Source: Synergistaceae bacterium
GTDB lineage: Bacteria; Synergistota; Synergistia; Synergistales; Synergistaceae
NCBI GenBank assembly: GCA_031273585.1
Contig: JAISRP010000107.1
Location: 1-12,828, forward strand
Direction: 5' to 3'
DNA length: 12,828 nucleotides
The position numbers and the translations under genes are program-made. Of this stretch, positions 1 through 6,255 are shown one piece after another. The notes below the pieces were generated by a model. That model saw only the letters and a list, made by a program, of their open reading frames with translations. It was not told the origin of the DNA and did no database searches. Each line of letters starts with the position of its first letter. Position 1 is the first letter of the stretch.

Positions 1-29
1 GCCGACGCCCCGCGGCGCGTATTCCTATT

Positions 30-728
30 CTAACGGCTCTTGCGCCTCGACGCTGCCACTATCGGGGCGAGAAATACGGCAAGCGAGCCAAACGTCAGCG
101 CCGAGCACCCTCCCCCGCCACCGCTTGAGTATCCTCCGCCGGAGTTCCCTGTGGATTTCGTCTCGACTCCGCTCAGGATGAGGAATGTAATGCTTTGGTC
201 AGTACCCCTGTTTCCGTCAAAGGATCCGTTGTCCTTTATCGGCAAGGGATCACCCACTGGGATGGCACCTCTCAGACCCCTGCTCGGGGCCAGCTTGACC
301 GAGTCGGAGTATGCGTCCTGATAGTTCCGAAAGCCGTTGGCCCCGGCATTGGTGTTGTAGTTGAAGATGAGCTCATCCTCGTACATCTGAAACGCTATGA
401 CGCCTTCATTGGCGGCCAATGGGTATGCGGTGATCCTCAGCAGCTGCGGGTTGGGGTCCTCGTTGCTGTGGTATATTTGCAGTATCGCGGCGAGTGAGTT
501 TCCCTCATTTTCGCTCAGAGGGGTCCATGAATCTATCGTTACAATGTCATTTAGTAGAACATCGGCCGCACGCACTCTGTCCCGCACTTCCCTCTTCTCC
601 GCATCGCTCGGCTGCCTGAACGTTATATCCCTCATGTAGGGATAATCGGGCGGTTCAATCGCAAGTGCCCCTCCTGCCGCAGATAGTGTCATGGCAACGG
701 TAAAAATTATGAAGAACAGACGCCTCAC
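30..728 (-). CDS. Secreted/anchored protein with Synergist-CTERM-type sorting tail, function unknown
   Basis: A 232-residue protein if translation starts at the GTG at 728. That GTG is chosen because an AAGGGGGG ribosome-binding run lies 8 nt upstream and it places a classical signal peptide at the very N-terminus: MRR, a hydrophobic core, and cleavage after ALA near residue 23. An in-frame ATG at 779 would add 17 polar residues before the signal and is less likely. The mature part is acidic/polar and I recognise no catalytic domain. The last ~35 residues have the tripartite layout of the Synergist-CTERM sorting signal: a Gly/Ser-rich linker ending GGGGGCSA, a hydrophobic segment of about 16 residues, and a basic end RRKSR. 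By analogy to other CTERM systems the protein is exported and then processed or anchored at the tail; the Cys may be modified (inference). It is divergent from ribU. What the mature domain does is unknown. Confidence 0.8.
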   Translation of the reverse strand: MRRLFFIIFTVAMTLSAAGGALAIEPPDYPYMRDITFRQPSDAEKREVRDRVRAADVLLNDIVTIDSWTPLSENEGNSLAAILQIYHSNEDPNPQLLRITAYPLAANEGVIAFQMYEDELIFNYNTNAGANGFRNYQDAYSDSVKLAPSRGLRGAIPVGDPLPIKDNGSFDGNRGTDQSITFLILSGVETKSTGNSGGGYSSGGGGGCSALTFGSLAVFLAPIVAASRRKSR

Positions 729-883
729 ATCAATTGCCCCCCTTGGGTTTGATCGCTCTGATTCAAAACATGCGGGCAATGCATCATCCGCCCGTCAGCG
801 CGAAGCTAACTGTTGAAATTAAAACACACGGGGGTGGCTAAGTCAAGTGACACGACGGGGCGCGCGGAGGCCACCGCTTCGTG

Positions 884-890
884 CTATAAT
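884..890 (+). promoter_or_regulatory. Extended -10 promoter of ribU
   Basis: A perfect TATAAT at 885-890 is preceded by TG at 882-883, giving the extended -10 form TGCTATAAT. No good -35 is seen, which extended -10 promoters tolerate. Transcription would start near 897. This lies inside the upstream part of the open frame and therefore supports a ribU start downstream of it. No FMN riboswitch-like sequence is visible between here and the start codon. Confidence 0.5.
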
Positions 891-926
891 TTTTTCAAAT
901 TGGAATGGAGCTGGGGGGGGCTGAAT

Positions 927-1523
927 TTGACTGAGAGGACTAGGGACGCTCTGACAGGGGCGAGGGGCGTTACCACGACGGCGCTTCTCTCCGCCGCGGC
1001 GGGTGTGTTGATGTTTTTGGATTTTGCGCTGCCGATATTTCCGACCTTTATAAAGATGGACATATCGAACGTGCCGGCCCTCATCGCGTCGTTCGCGATG
1101 GGGCCGCGGGCTGCGGTGGCGGTGGAGTTCATAAAGAACGTCTTCAACATCTCCCACACGTCGACGGGCGGAGTGGGAGAGATGGCGAGTTTCGTGATAG
1201 GCGTGTCCTACGTCGTCCCGGCTGGGATCATATATAGGAGGCACAAGACGATGAAGCGGGCCTGCGCCTCGATGGCGGCGGGGGTCCTCGTGTCGACCTG
1301 CGTAGCCGCGACGGCGAACTATTTCGTGCTGATACCGCTGTACAGCCGCATAATACCGATGGAGACGATAATAGGCGCATACATGGCGGTAAACCCGTAC
1401 GCCACCACGTTGGGCAGGGTGGTGATAATGAGCGTCGTCCCGTTCAACCTGCTCAAGGGGACGGTTGCGGCCTTCGTGACCATGGCAGTTTACAAGAGGC
1501 TGTCGCCCATAATAAAGGGCTGA
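927..1523 (+). CDS. ribU: RibU-type riboflavin ECF transporter S component
   Basis: A 198-residue, strongly hydrophobic protein with about six membrane segments. It is the substrate-binding (S) subunit of an energy-coupling-factor importer, expected to pair with EcfA/A'/T encoded elsewhere and to take up riboflavin. RibU-like features are the N-terminal FPTFIKMDISNVPALIASF segment, the following GPRAAVAVEFIKN, the TGGVGEMASFVIG motif and the later ANYFVLIPLY segment. The open frame extends upstream to 813. The start chosen here is the TTG at 927, six nt after a run of eight G's that can act as a ribosome-binding site, and downstream of an extended -10 promoter at 885-890. The extra 38 upstream residues look unlike the family. 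It converges with the sirtuin gene. The substrate is assigned by family resemblance; another flavin-like vitamin is possible. Confidence 0.82.
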   Translation: MTERTRDALTGARGVTTTALLSAAAGVLMFLDFALPIFPTFIKMDISNVPALIASFAMGPRAAVAVEFIKNVFNISHTSTGGVGEMASFVIGVSYVVPAGIIYRRHKTMKRACASMAAGVLVSTCVAATANYFVLIPLYSRIIPMETIIGAYMAVNPYATTLGRVVIMSVVPFNLLKGTVAAFVTMAVYKRLSPIIKG

Positions 1524-1612
1524 CGCCGTCCCGGAGGGGCTGATGAGACCACCCGGAGAAATTTCGTCGCCTGATGATGCGGGGCGGTCAGGGCTTAAAT
1601 CTTTGCCCCTTC

Positions 1613-2353
1613 CTAATGCCCGATGAGCGAGTCCAGCGACCTCAGGAAGTCGCTTATCCCGTCGTTCGTCCTGTAGTCCGCCATGCCGTCCAGCGGCGTT
1701 ATGTCGCGATTGCATATTGCGAGAACCGCCCCCGACATCTTTGCGATCTCCGGCATCTGGTTTGCCGGATATACCTGGAGGGAGGAGCCCAGCACTATGA
1801 ACACGCTAGATTTCTCGGACTCCCTCCGGGAGGATTCGAACGCGTCCGACGGCAGCCCCTCCTCGAAGAGAACCACGCCGGGGCGCAGTCTGCCGTTGCA
1901 CTGCCGGCACGGTTGGCGGGATATGAAATCCTCCTGGGTCGACGGGTTCCCGCACTCCATGCAGCGCACCTTGCCGACCGAGCCGTGCAGCTCGTATATC
2001 TCCCTCGATCCGGCCGCCGCGTGAAGGCCGTCTATGTTCTGGGTGATTATGCAGCGAACGAGCCCCCGCCCCTCCCAGTCCGCAAGAATCCTGTGCCCCT
2101 CGTTCGGCGCGGCCTCCCTCATCTGAACGAAGCGTTGGGAGTAGAACTCGTGAAACACGTCGTAGTTCTGGCGCATCGCGGTCGCCGTGGCAAGCTCCAT
2201 CGGGTTCACCTTGCTCCAAACCCCGCCCTTCGAGCGAAAGTCAGGCAGCCCCGAGTCCGTGCTCATCCCAGCCCCGGTGAACACCACAGTTTTCGCCCCC
2301 GGAGCCGTCATGCGATCCGCCACGATTTTAAGTCCGGCCATATCGTCCTTCAT
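1613..2353 (-). CDS. NAD-dependent protein deacylase, Sir2 family (sirtuin)
   Basis: A 246-residue sirtuin of normal bacterial length. It removes acyl groups from lysines, consuming NAD+ and releasing nicotinamide and O-acyl-ADP-ribose. Visible motifs in order: the GAGMSTDSGLPDFR NAD-binding signature (27-40), TQNIDGLH (104-111), the catalytic His123 in ELHGS, two zinc-binding CxxC pairs (C131/C134 and C149/C152), RPGVVLFEE (158-165, where many sirtuins have FGE), and GSSLQVYPA (189-197). Tyr71 and Arg74 form a YxxR spaced like the succinyl-lysine-recognising residues of SIRT5/CobB, so activity on acidic acyl groups is possible but unproven. The start is the ATG at 2353, with AGGAGG (2363-2368) nine nt upstream. 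It appears to be monocistronic and divergent from selC. Confidence 0.92.
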   Translation of the reverse strand: MKDDMAGLKIVADRMTAPGAKTVVFTGAGMSTDSGLPDFRSKGGVWSKVNPMELATATAMRQNYDVFHEFYSQRFVQMREAAPNEGHRILADWEGRGLVRCIITQNIDGLHAAAGSREIYELHGSVGKVRCMECGNPSTQEDFISRQPCRQCNGRLRPGVVLFEEGLPSDAFESSRRESEKSSVFIVLGSSLQVYPANQMPEIAKMSGAVLAICNRDITPLDGMADYRTNDGISDFLRSLDSLIGH

Positions 2354-2389
2354 GTCTTAGCGCCTCCTGTAAAAAAATTGACTGATCTG

Positions 2390-2397
2390 ATTATATC
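2390..2397 (-). promoter_or_regulatory. Extended -10 promoter of the sirtuin gene
   Basis: On the minus strand TGATATAAT gives a perfect TATAAT (2390-2395) with an extended TG. A TTGACT lies at 2417-2422 but is 21 nt away, too far for a standard -35. The -10 sits inside a 6-bp inverted repeat (TCTGAT/ATCAGA), which might be a small operator. Confidence 0.4.
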
Positions 2398-2476
2398 AGA
2401 CTCGCCGGCTGAGCAAAGTCAAAAAAACGGGGCTATTGGCCTGTTACATGTTTGCAGCTGGGGCGCGTTTGAAATA

Positions 2477-2508
2477 ATGAGAGCATATTTTCATGAGAGC
2501 ATATTTTC
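2477..2508 (+). repeat. Perfect 16-bp tandem repeat upstream of the selC promoter
   Basis: The unit ATGAGAGCATATTTTC occurs twice head-to-tail (2477-2492 and 2493-2508) without mismatch, and it abuts the -35 box of selC. It is AT-rich, so it could be an UP element, a paired regulator site, or a replication-slippage duplication. Confidence 0.8.
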
Positions 2509-2509
2509 A

Positions 2510-2539
2510 TTGACAGGGGACTATGTTGTTCTATACAAT
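2510..2539 (+). promoter_or_regulatory. Promoter of selC
   Basis: A consensus -35 TTGACA lies at 2510-2515. Possible -10 boxes are TATACA (2532-2537, spacing 16) and TACAAT (2534-2539, spacing 18). The tRNA begins about 25-30 nt downstream of the predicted transcription start, and no gene intervenes. Confidence 0.6.
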
Positions 2540-2567
2540 TTCAGGGCCTTGCTTTATGGGGGGTTAT

Positions 2568-2664
2568 GGAAGCGAATGCCGTCTGGTGGCGACCGCGGAC
2601 TTCAAATCCGTTGTGGGGCGGGAGAACTGTCCCGGGTGGGTTCGATTCCCACACGCTTCCGCCA
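2568..2664 (+). tRNA. selC: tRNA-Sec (anticodon TCA)
   Basis: A 97-nt selenocysteine tRNA with encoded CCA end. The anticodon loop CTTCAAA (2600-2606) carries anticodon TCA (2602-2604), reading UGA. The acceptor strands GGAAGCG (2568-2574) and CGCTTCC (2654-2660) are followed by discriminator G and CCA. The T stem GTGGG/CCCAC closes on TTCGATT. The variable arm is long, with a stem of about CGGGA/TCCCG, and the D arm is extended, as in bacterial tRNA-Sec. The eighth acceptor pair, normally paired in bacterial tRNA-Sec, would be A2575/A2653, a mismatch. Serylation by SerRS and conversion by SelA (not in this window) would supply the Sec used in GrdA and GrdB nearby. Confidence 0.97.
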
Positions 2665-2702
2665 TGTGCGGATAGCCTGTATCAAATTCCACGGACCGGA
2701 AA

Positions 2703-3245
2703 TCATCCTGAGAACTGGTGCATGAGAGCGCCGAGCTCCTTGGCGGACCTGGCTACGGCGACCCCCGGGAAGCCCGAGAGGGCGTCCGTGTTCCTCAGGT
2801 CTACCGGGCGCGGGCTTATCCGTATTACCCTGCCGGATGGGGTGACGGACTCGACGTGCCGTTCCACGTCGGTCGGCAGCACGAATATCGGGACGCCGCT
2901 CTTCTCTGCCTGGGCAAAAAAATTGCTGGCGAGCGAATCCGCTATCCCCAGTACGCACTTTGCCACGGTGTTTGCGGTGGCCGGAGCTATTACGAGCGCT
3001 GAATAAGCGCCGCCCGAGAACCGTATGATCGGGGCGGAGCTGTAGCCCTCCTCCCCCGCGACCGTGCGGGACGATTTTTCTATCGCCTCGATGACCCCGT
3101 ATCTGGGAGCGACTTCCGCTGCGGCCCTCGTCAGGAAGACGTCGACGTTTTTAAACGACGCCATCAGCTTCACGCTCTCCCTGAGGAAGTGCCCCGCGCC
3201 GGTGACCACCCAGCATATCGCGCCCCTGCCAGGGGTTTCCCTCAT
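2703..3245 (-). CDS. DmrB/AfpA-like flavoprotein
   Basis: About 180 residues of the flavoprotein (Pfam Flavoprotein/PPC-decarboxylase-like) fold. The N-terminal VVTGAGHFLRESVKLM (about 13-28) and the SGGAYSALVIAPATANTVAK block followed by GIADSLASNFFAQ and VPIFVLPTD are typical of archaeoflavoprotein AfpA and dihydromethanopterin reductase DmrB relatives that bind FMN between subunits. The bacterial substrate or electron partner is not known. The start chosen is the ATG at 3245, one nt after the stop of the upstream gene. An in-frame ATG at 3257 would overlap that gene by 11 nt. Neither has an ideal ribosome-binding site (AGGA lies 11 nt before 3245), so translational coupling is likely. It is the last gene of a three-gene cluster and ends 38 nt from the 3' end of selC, tail to tail. 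Family confident; function uncertain. Confidence 0.72.
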   Translation of the reverse strand: MRETPGRGAICWVVTGAGHFLRESVKLMASFKNVDVFLTRAAAEVAPRYGVIEAIEKSSRTVAGEEGYSSAPIIRFSGGAYSALVIAPATANTVAKCVLGIADSLASNFFAQAEKSGVPIFVLPTDVERHVESVTPSGRVIRISPRPVDLRNTDALSGFPGVAVARSAKELGALMHQFSG

Positions 3246-3246
3246 C

Positions 3247-3663
3247 TTAGATCGCATCCTGGACCGAGCCCCTCGATTCTGACGTCTTCGTGAGTTTTCC
3301 GTCGGAGGAGGCGGCCGACAGTTTCGAGATCTGGTCCGACAGCGTCTCCATCGAGCCGCGTTGAGCCTCGGCAAGCTCCCTCATGCTCTTTGACTGGCGT
3401 TCTCCCAGCGCGGCCAGGTTTCTGGACAGCTCCTCCCTGTCGGCCCTGGCCGAGTCCGACAGCGTCTCCCTCATGGCCGACATGGACGCGAGCAGGCCTC
3501 GCTCAAGGCGTTCCAGCCGGTCCTCGACCGCCCCCAGCCGAATCACCAACTCCCTCGTCGCGTGCTCCATCGCGGCTCCGTTCTCCTTCAGCCTGTTCAC
3601 CGCGACGAGCAGGGAGACGGCCGCTATGATCACCACGAAAACGACGCCAACGGCAATATGCAC
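3247..3663 (-). CDS. Membrane-anchored coiled-coil protein resembling the N-terminus of RmuC
   Basis: A 138-residue protein with one N-terminal membrane segment (residues about 3-22, VGVVFVVIIAAVSLLVAV), then a long polar helix with heptad character up to about residue 115 and a short Ser/Lys tail. The stretch REELSRNLAALGERQSKS followed by MRELAEAQRGSMETL strongly recalls the coiled-coil region of RmuC. The RmuC nuclease-like domain is absent, and full-length RmuC is roughly three times longer. It may be a truncated RmuC or a stand-alone scaffold. The start is taken as the GTG at 3663, seven nt after GGGGAGG (3671-3677). An ATG two codons upstream sits too close to that site. Its stop lies one nt before the flavoprotein ATG, indicating one mRNA and probable translational coupling. 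Confidence 0.6.
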   Translation of the reverse strand: MHIAVGVVFVVIIAAVSLLVAVNRLKENGAAMEHATRELVIRLGAVEDRLERLERGLLASMSAMRETLSDSARADREELSRNLAALGERQSKSMRELAEAQRGSMETLSDQISKLSAASSDGKLTKTSESRGSVQDAI

Positions 3664-3717
3664 GCTCATGCCTCCCCACGGTGATATAGAAATCGCATGG
3701 ATTCCCTTGAAACGCCC

Positions 3718-4416
3718 TCACCACTCCCTGGGCTTGAAGCCTTCGGGCGCGTCGATCTTCACTGTGTCGCCGCTCTGCTCTATGACGTAGAAGCCGCTTT
3801 TGATCGCGTAGCGCTTCACCTGTTCGTTCATAATCGCCCCGGCTATGGCTCCGATGTGTTTTCTCCCGTCTCCGTGTTCGTCGGCGTAGCGCCGGAGAAT
3901 CTCCATGCGCTGAATATGCTCCTTGACGTGCTCTTCTGTGGGCTGTGATTTTACCTCCACTGCCATGACAAAATCGCCGTTTTCCAAGAGCGCGTCAACC
4001 TCGGTAAGAATTTTTCCGCCCTTGTCCCTGAAACGAATGTTCGGGCCGGTGCGCGCAAAGCTGTAGCCCAAGGCGTTGAACTTTTCCTCGATGTTTGGAA
4101 GGACCAAATGTTCCGCCAGTGCCCCGAACTTGTTGCCCAAATCTCCAACTATCCGGGACGTTTCTTTCACTACCCTGTCGGTTTCCTTCATCTGCTGGCC
4201 AGTTTCCTTCACCATCTGGGCAGTCTCCCGCAGAGATTCCCGCAACTCCCGCATCTCCCTCTCGGCTTTTTCGCGTGACTCCCGCATCTCTCTCTCGGCT
4301 CTTTCGCGGGATTCCTGCATCTCCCTCTCGAATCTTTCGCCGGATTCCTGAAACATCGCCCATACCTTTTCAAAGGTCAGGCCCATTTGCGGTTCACGCG
4401 TCCCTGTTTCCATCAT
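3718..4416 (-). CDS. Coiled-coil protein with C-terminal PD-(D/E)XK-like nuclease signature (DUF3782-like)
   Basis: A 232-residue protein in two parts. Residues 24-92 are a highly charged coiled coil, first three 11-residue (hendecad) repeats beginning EREM, then heptads with recurring KET. Residues 95-232 form a compact domain with E102, ExD at 139-141 and EVK at 154-156 about a dozen residues later, the spacing of a PD-(D/E)XK nuclease core. The pattern recalls the DUF3782 family, common in bacteria that carry many copies of coiled-coil restriction-endonuclease-like proteins. Substrate and role are unknown; no methyltransferase or defence partner is visible. The start is the ATG at 4416, with GGGGAGA six nt upstream; the adjacent second ATG is equally possible. 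It is the first gene of the cluster with the RmuC-like and flavoprotein genes (48-nt gap). Confidence 0.65.
   Translation of the reverse strand: MMETGTREPQMGLTFEKVWAMFQESGERFEREMQESRERAEREMRESREKAEREMRELRESLRETAQMVKETGQQMKETDRVVKETSRIVGDLGNKFGALAEHLVLPNIEEKFNALGYSFARTGPNIRFRDKGGKILTEVDALLENGDFVMAVEVKSQPTEEHVKEHIQRMEILRRYADEHGDGRKHIGAIAGAIMNEQVKRYAIKSGFYVIEQSGDTVKIDAPEGFKPREW
4231..4329 (-). repeat. Three 33-bp tandem repeats encoding hendecads
   Basis: Units 4297-4329, 4264-4296 and 4231-4263 encode residues 30-40, 41-51 and 52-62 of the nuclease-like protein (EREMQESRERA, EREMRESREKA, EREMRELRESL). The first two are nearly identical in DNA and the third is more diverged. In-frame 33-bp units can expand or contract by slippage without breaking the frame. 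Confidence 0.85.
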
Positions 4417-4456
4417 ACTCGGTCTCCCCTCTCCATACGGATCTGCGTTTTTTCAA

Positions 4457-4485
4457 AGTATACAGCAAAAACAAGGCTCGGCAAA
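4457..4485 (-). promoter_or_regulatory. Possible promoter of the 4416-2703 cluster
   Basis: TATACT (4457-4462) is a good -10. A TTGCCG-like -35 (four of six consensus bases) lies 16-17 nt upstream. It is about 40 nt from the start codon. The rest of 4417-4611 contains nothing I can assign; a short minus-strand open frame there has no ribosome-binding support or family resemblance. Confidence 0.35.
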
Positions 4486-4611
4486 GCGGGCTTCGCGTCC
4501 AAAAACAGGCATCCCCTGCACGTTTTTGAAAACAGTGATAAGCTATTGCCCATACGGAAGGGGGGCGGCGGGGACGCGGGAGGATAACCCTTTTTCAAAA
4601 AACTGAGAGTG

Positions 4612-4805
4612 TTAACTAAAGAACGATGGAATCATATTGTGTGTTCCATTGACTCGAAACCTTGCAAACAAAGACATCGAAAGCTCCACCATTTCAAGCG
4701 ATCTGGAAACGATGCAAGTCTTCCGTCTAAACATCCCAAGCCAATGGCGCTGCCTGAAATTGTTACGCTCTATCCCATGAGTTTCCGTTTTAGTCTCTTT
4801 TTCAT
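4612..4805 (-). pseudogene. Remnant of an IS1-family transposase (C-terminal end)
   Basis: About 60 residues read in one minus-strand frame and resemble the C-terminal part of IS1-family transposases: an ETHGIERNN segment, then QRHWLGMFRRKTCIVSRSLE, MVELSMSLFARFRVNG, and a stop at 4612. IS1 proteins have the same order of Glu-x-x-Asn, R-H-x-L-A-R-x-R-R-K and S-K-S-x-x-M. The N-terminal DNA-binding and most catalytic parts are missing, and the frame upstream (to 4869) is unrelated, so this is a dead fragment. GGATAACCC at 4583-4591, just beyond the stop, could be an element end, but no matching second end is seen. It lies between the nuclease-like cluster and the end of the grd operon. Confidence 0.6.
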
Positions 4806-4868
4806 GTGTTGAAGAAGGTGGCGGAATGGCAAAACTCGAACGATGTGAGCTCGTTTCCGAAATTATCA

Positions 4869-4903
4869 AGCGCCGCCCCCCGGACTCGCAGGGGGGCGGC
4901 GCT
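4869..4903 (-). terminator. Strong hairpin ending the glycine reductase operon
   Basis: A perfect 13-bp stem (4869-4881 with 4891-4903, AGCGCCGCCCCCC) with a 9-nt loop lies about 48 nt after the grdB stop. On the minus strand it is followed only by a short mixed T-rich stretch, so it may act as a terminator or as a 3'-end stabiliser. Confidence 0.65.
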
Positions 4904-4950
4904 CGATGATCACCATTTAACGGGCGCGGCTGGGCGTCCGGTTTATATTT

Positions 4951-6255
4951 TTAAAACACGGTCTGCTCCGTTATCGGCGTCTGCAGAGCCGAGAGCGCCT
5001 TTTCAACTATCGCCCTCCTCATGGCGTACTCCTCCTCCGGGGTCTTCGTGGGATCTCCTAGAGGGTGGGGTATGGCTATGGCCGGCACGATCCTGTTGGC
5101 GCCGACCGTGAGGGATATCGGGACTATCGTGCAGATGTGGACTATGGGAAGCCCGTAACGCTCTATTTCCTTCACCATCGTTGCACCGCAACGAGTGCAG
5201 GTTCCTCAGGTGGATGTCAGAATTACAGCGTCCACGCCATCTTTTTTGAGCTGGGCGCCTATCTCGCTGCCGAATTTTTTGCCGTTGGCCACCGGCGTGC
5301 CGTTGCCCACGGTCGTGTACCAGGTCTCATGGAGCTTGGCGAATACTCCCTCATCCTCCATGTCGCGGAGCACGTCGAGGGGAAGCACCCTGTTCGGGTT
5401 CTGGTTCGCGTAGGTCGGGTCATATCCGCCGTGCGCCGTCTGGTAGAGGTCCGAAGTGGCCGAACGCACCCCCTCGAACGAGTACGTGGCGTACTTCGTC
5501 GCGCTCGATGCCTCTATCCTGTCCGGGTTGCCCGTCGGGACTATTCCGCCGTCCGTCAGCAGTGCAATTTTAGCGCCCTTCAGGTCCTTGATCGGGTCGG
5601 CCGGAGCGACCCTGTCGAACACTGGCATCGGGTACTCCGTCTCGAACTTCTCCCCCCTCATCTTGAGGACGAGCATGTCCACCGCGCGCTCCGCGCCGCT
5701 TCTGGGATGGAAGGTGTTCACGCGTATCCCACGCTCGAGATAACCCTCCGTCCTCGGGTCGCCCAGCGCTTCGCCGGAGAGCAGCTTCAGCAGTATGTTC
5801 GTCATCGCCGGCACCGCGTCCTTGATGCCGCGCGCGTTATCCGACGTCGGGATTATTATCACGCTCTTGCGGTACAGGTCCACGCCGGGGTTCTCCTGGT
5901 ACATGCCGCTCACGACGGGCAGTTTCAGCTTCTTGCCGACCGCGTCAGCCACCGACCCGCACGCCGTGCCGTAGCGGCCAGCGTTGAACGCGGGGCCGGT
6001 TATCACCGCGTCCGGCTTGAACTCCCCTATGAGCCTGAGGACCTCCTCGACAGCCTCGTCCATGTTCTCGGCGAAATAGCCGTCGCCGCATATGACCGTG
6101 CCAACGATCTCGGCCTTGCCCTGGAGGGCCTTCGAGAACGCCATGCCCGGGCCCACCGCGCCGCTCCTCGACTCCGGCTTGATGCCGGCGGACTCCTCGC
6201 CGCCGATGCCGCCGAAGAATTGATTCATATAGTGGACTATTCGATAACCGCTCAT
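4951..6255 (-). CDS. grdB: Glycine reductase complex component B, selenoprotein subunit GrdB
   Basis: A 434-residue selenoprotein. With GrdE it forms protein B, which binds glycine as a Schiff base on the GrdE pyruvoyl group and transfers the carboxymethyl group to the GrdA selenol. The start is the ATG at 6255, giving the family N-terminus MSGYRIVHYMNQFFGGIGGE; it overlaps the grdE stop as ATGA. The frame meets TGA at 5206-5208 and continues without shift to TAA at 4951. That TGA is codon 350, in the family context TST-Sec-GTCTRCGATMVKEIE (UxxCxxC), and the tail ...PLGDPTKTPEEEY...EQTVF is typical. It is therefore an intact gene with internal Sec. A stem-loop directly after the UGA is the likely SECIS. 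Glycine rather than sarcosine or betaine specificity is inferred from the neighbouring GrdE and the glycine riboswitch. Automated callers would split it at 5206. Confidence 0.95.
5179..5208 (-). promoter_or_regulatory. UGA selenocysteine codon and candidate bacterial SECIS in grdB
   Basis: After TGA (5206-5208) there are 18 nt, then GGT at 5185-5187 as the apical loop of a perfect 6-bp hairpin, CGTTGC-GGT-GCAACG (5179-5193). The Escherichia coli fdhF SECIS also places its loop GGU 18 nt after UGA (from memory). It would recruit SelB with Sec-tRNA. Confidence 0.6.

Noticed and set aside
780..926. Possible FMN riboswitch in front of ribU
   Set aside because: None of the conserved RFN-element motifs are visible and the predicted leader is only about 30 nt.
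1524..1612. Bidirectional terminator between ribU and the sirtuin gene
   Set aside because: Only a GGGGC/GCCCC pairing across about 21 nt is visible, too weak to call.
843..1715. A 290-codon minus-strand open frame opposite ribU
   Set aside because: It is Arg/His-rich shadow coding over a clear membrane transporter gene.
1574..2725. A 383-codon + strand open frame running across the sirtuin and selC
   Set aside because: It is antisense to a clear sirtuin and reads through a tRNA gene; its composition is not protein-like.
4814..4835. A segment resembling the start of tRNA-Leu (GGTGGCGGAATGGCA)
   Set aside because: No acceptor, anticodon or T arm follows; the match is about 15 nt and probably chance.
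5190..5208. Reading the grdB TGA as a nonsense mutation or frameshift
   Set aside because: The same frame continues with GrdB-specific residues to a proper end, the site is the known Sec position, and selC is present.
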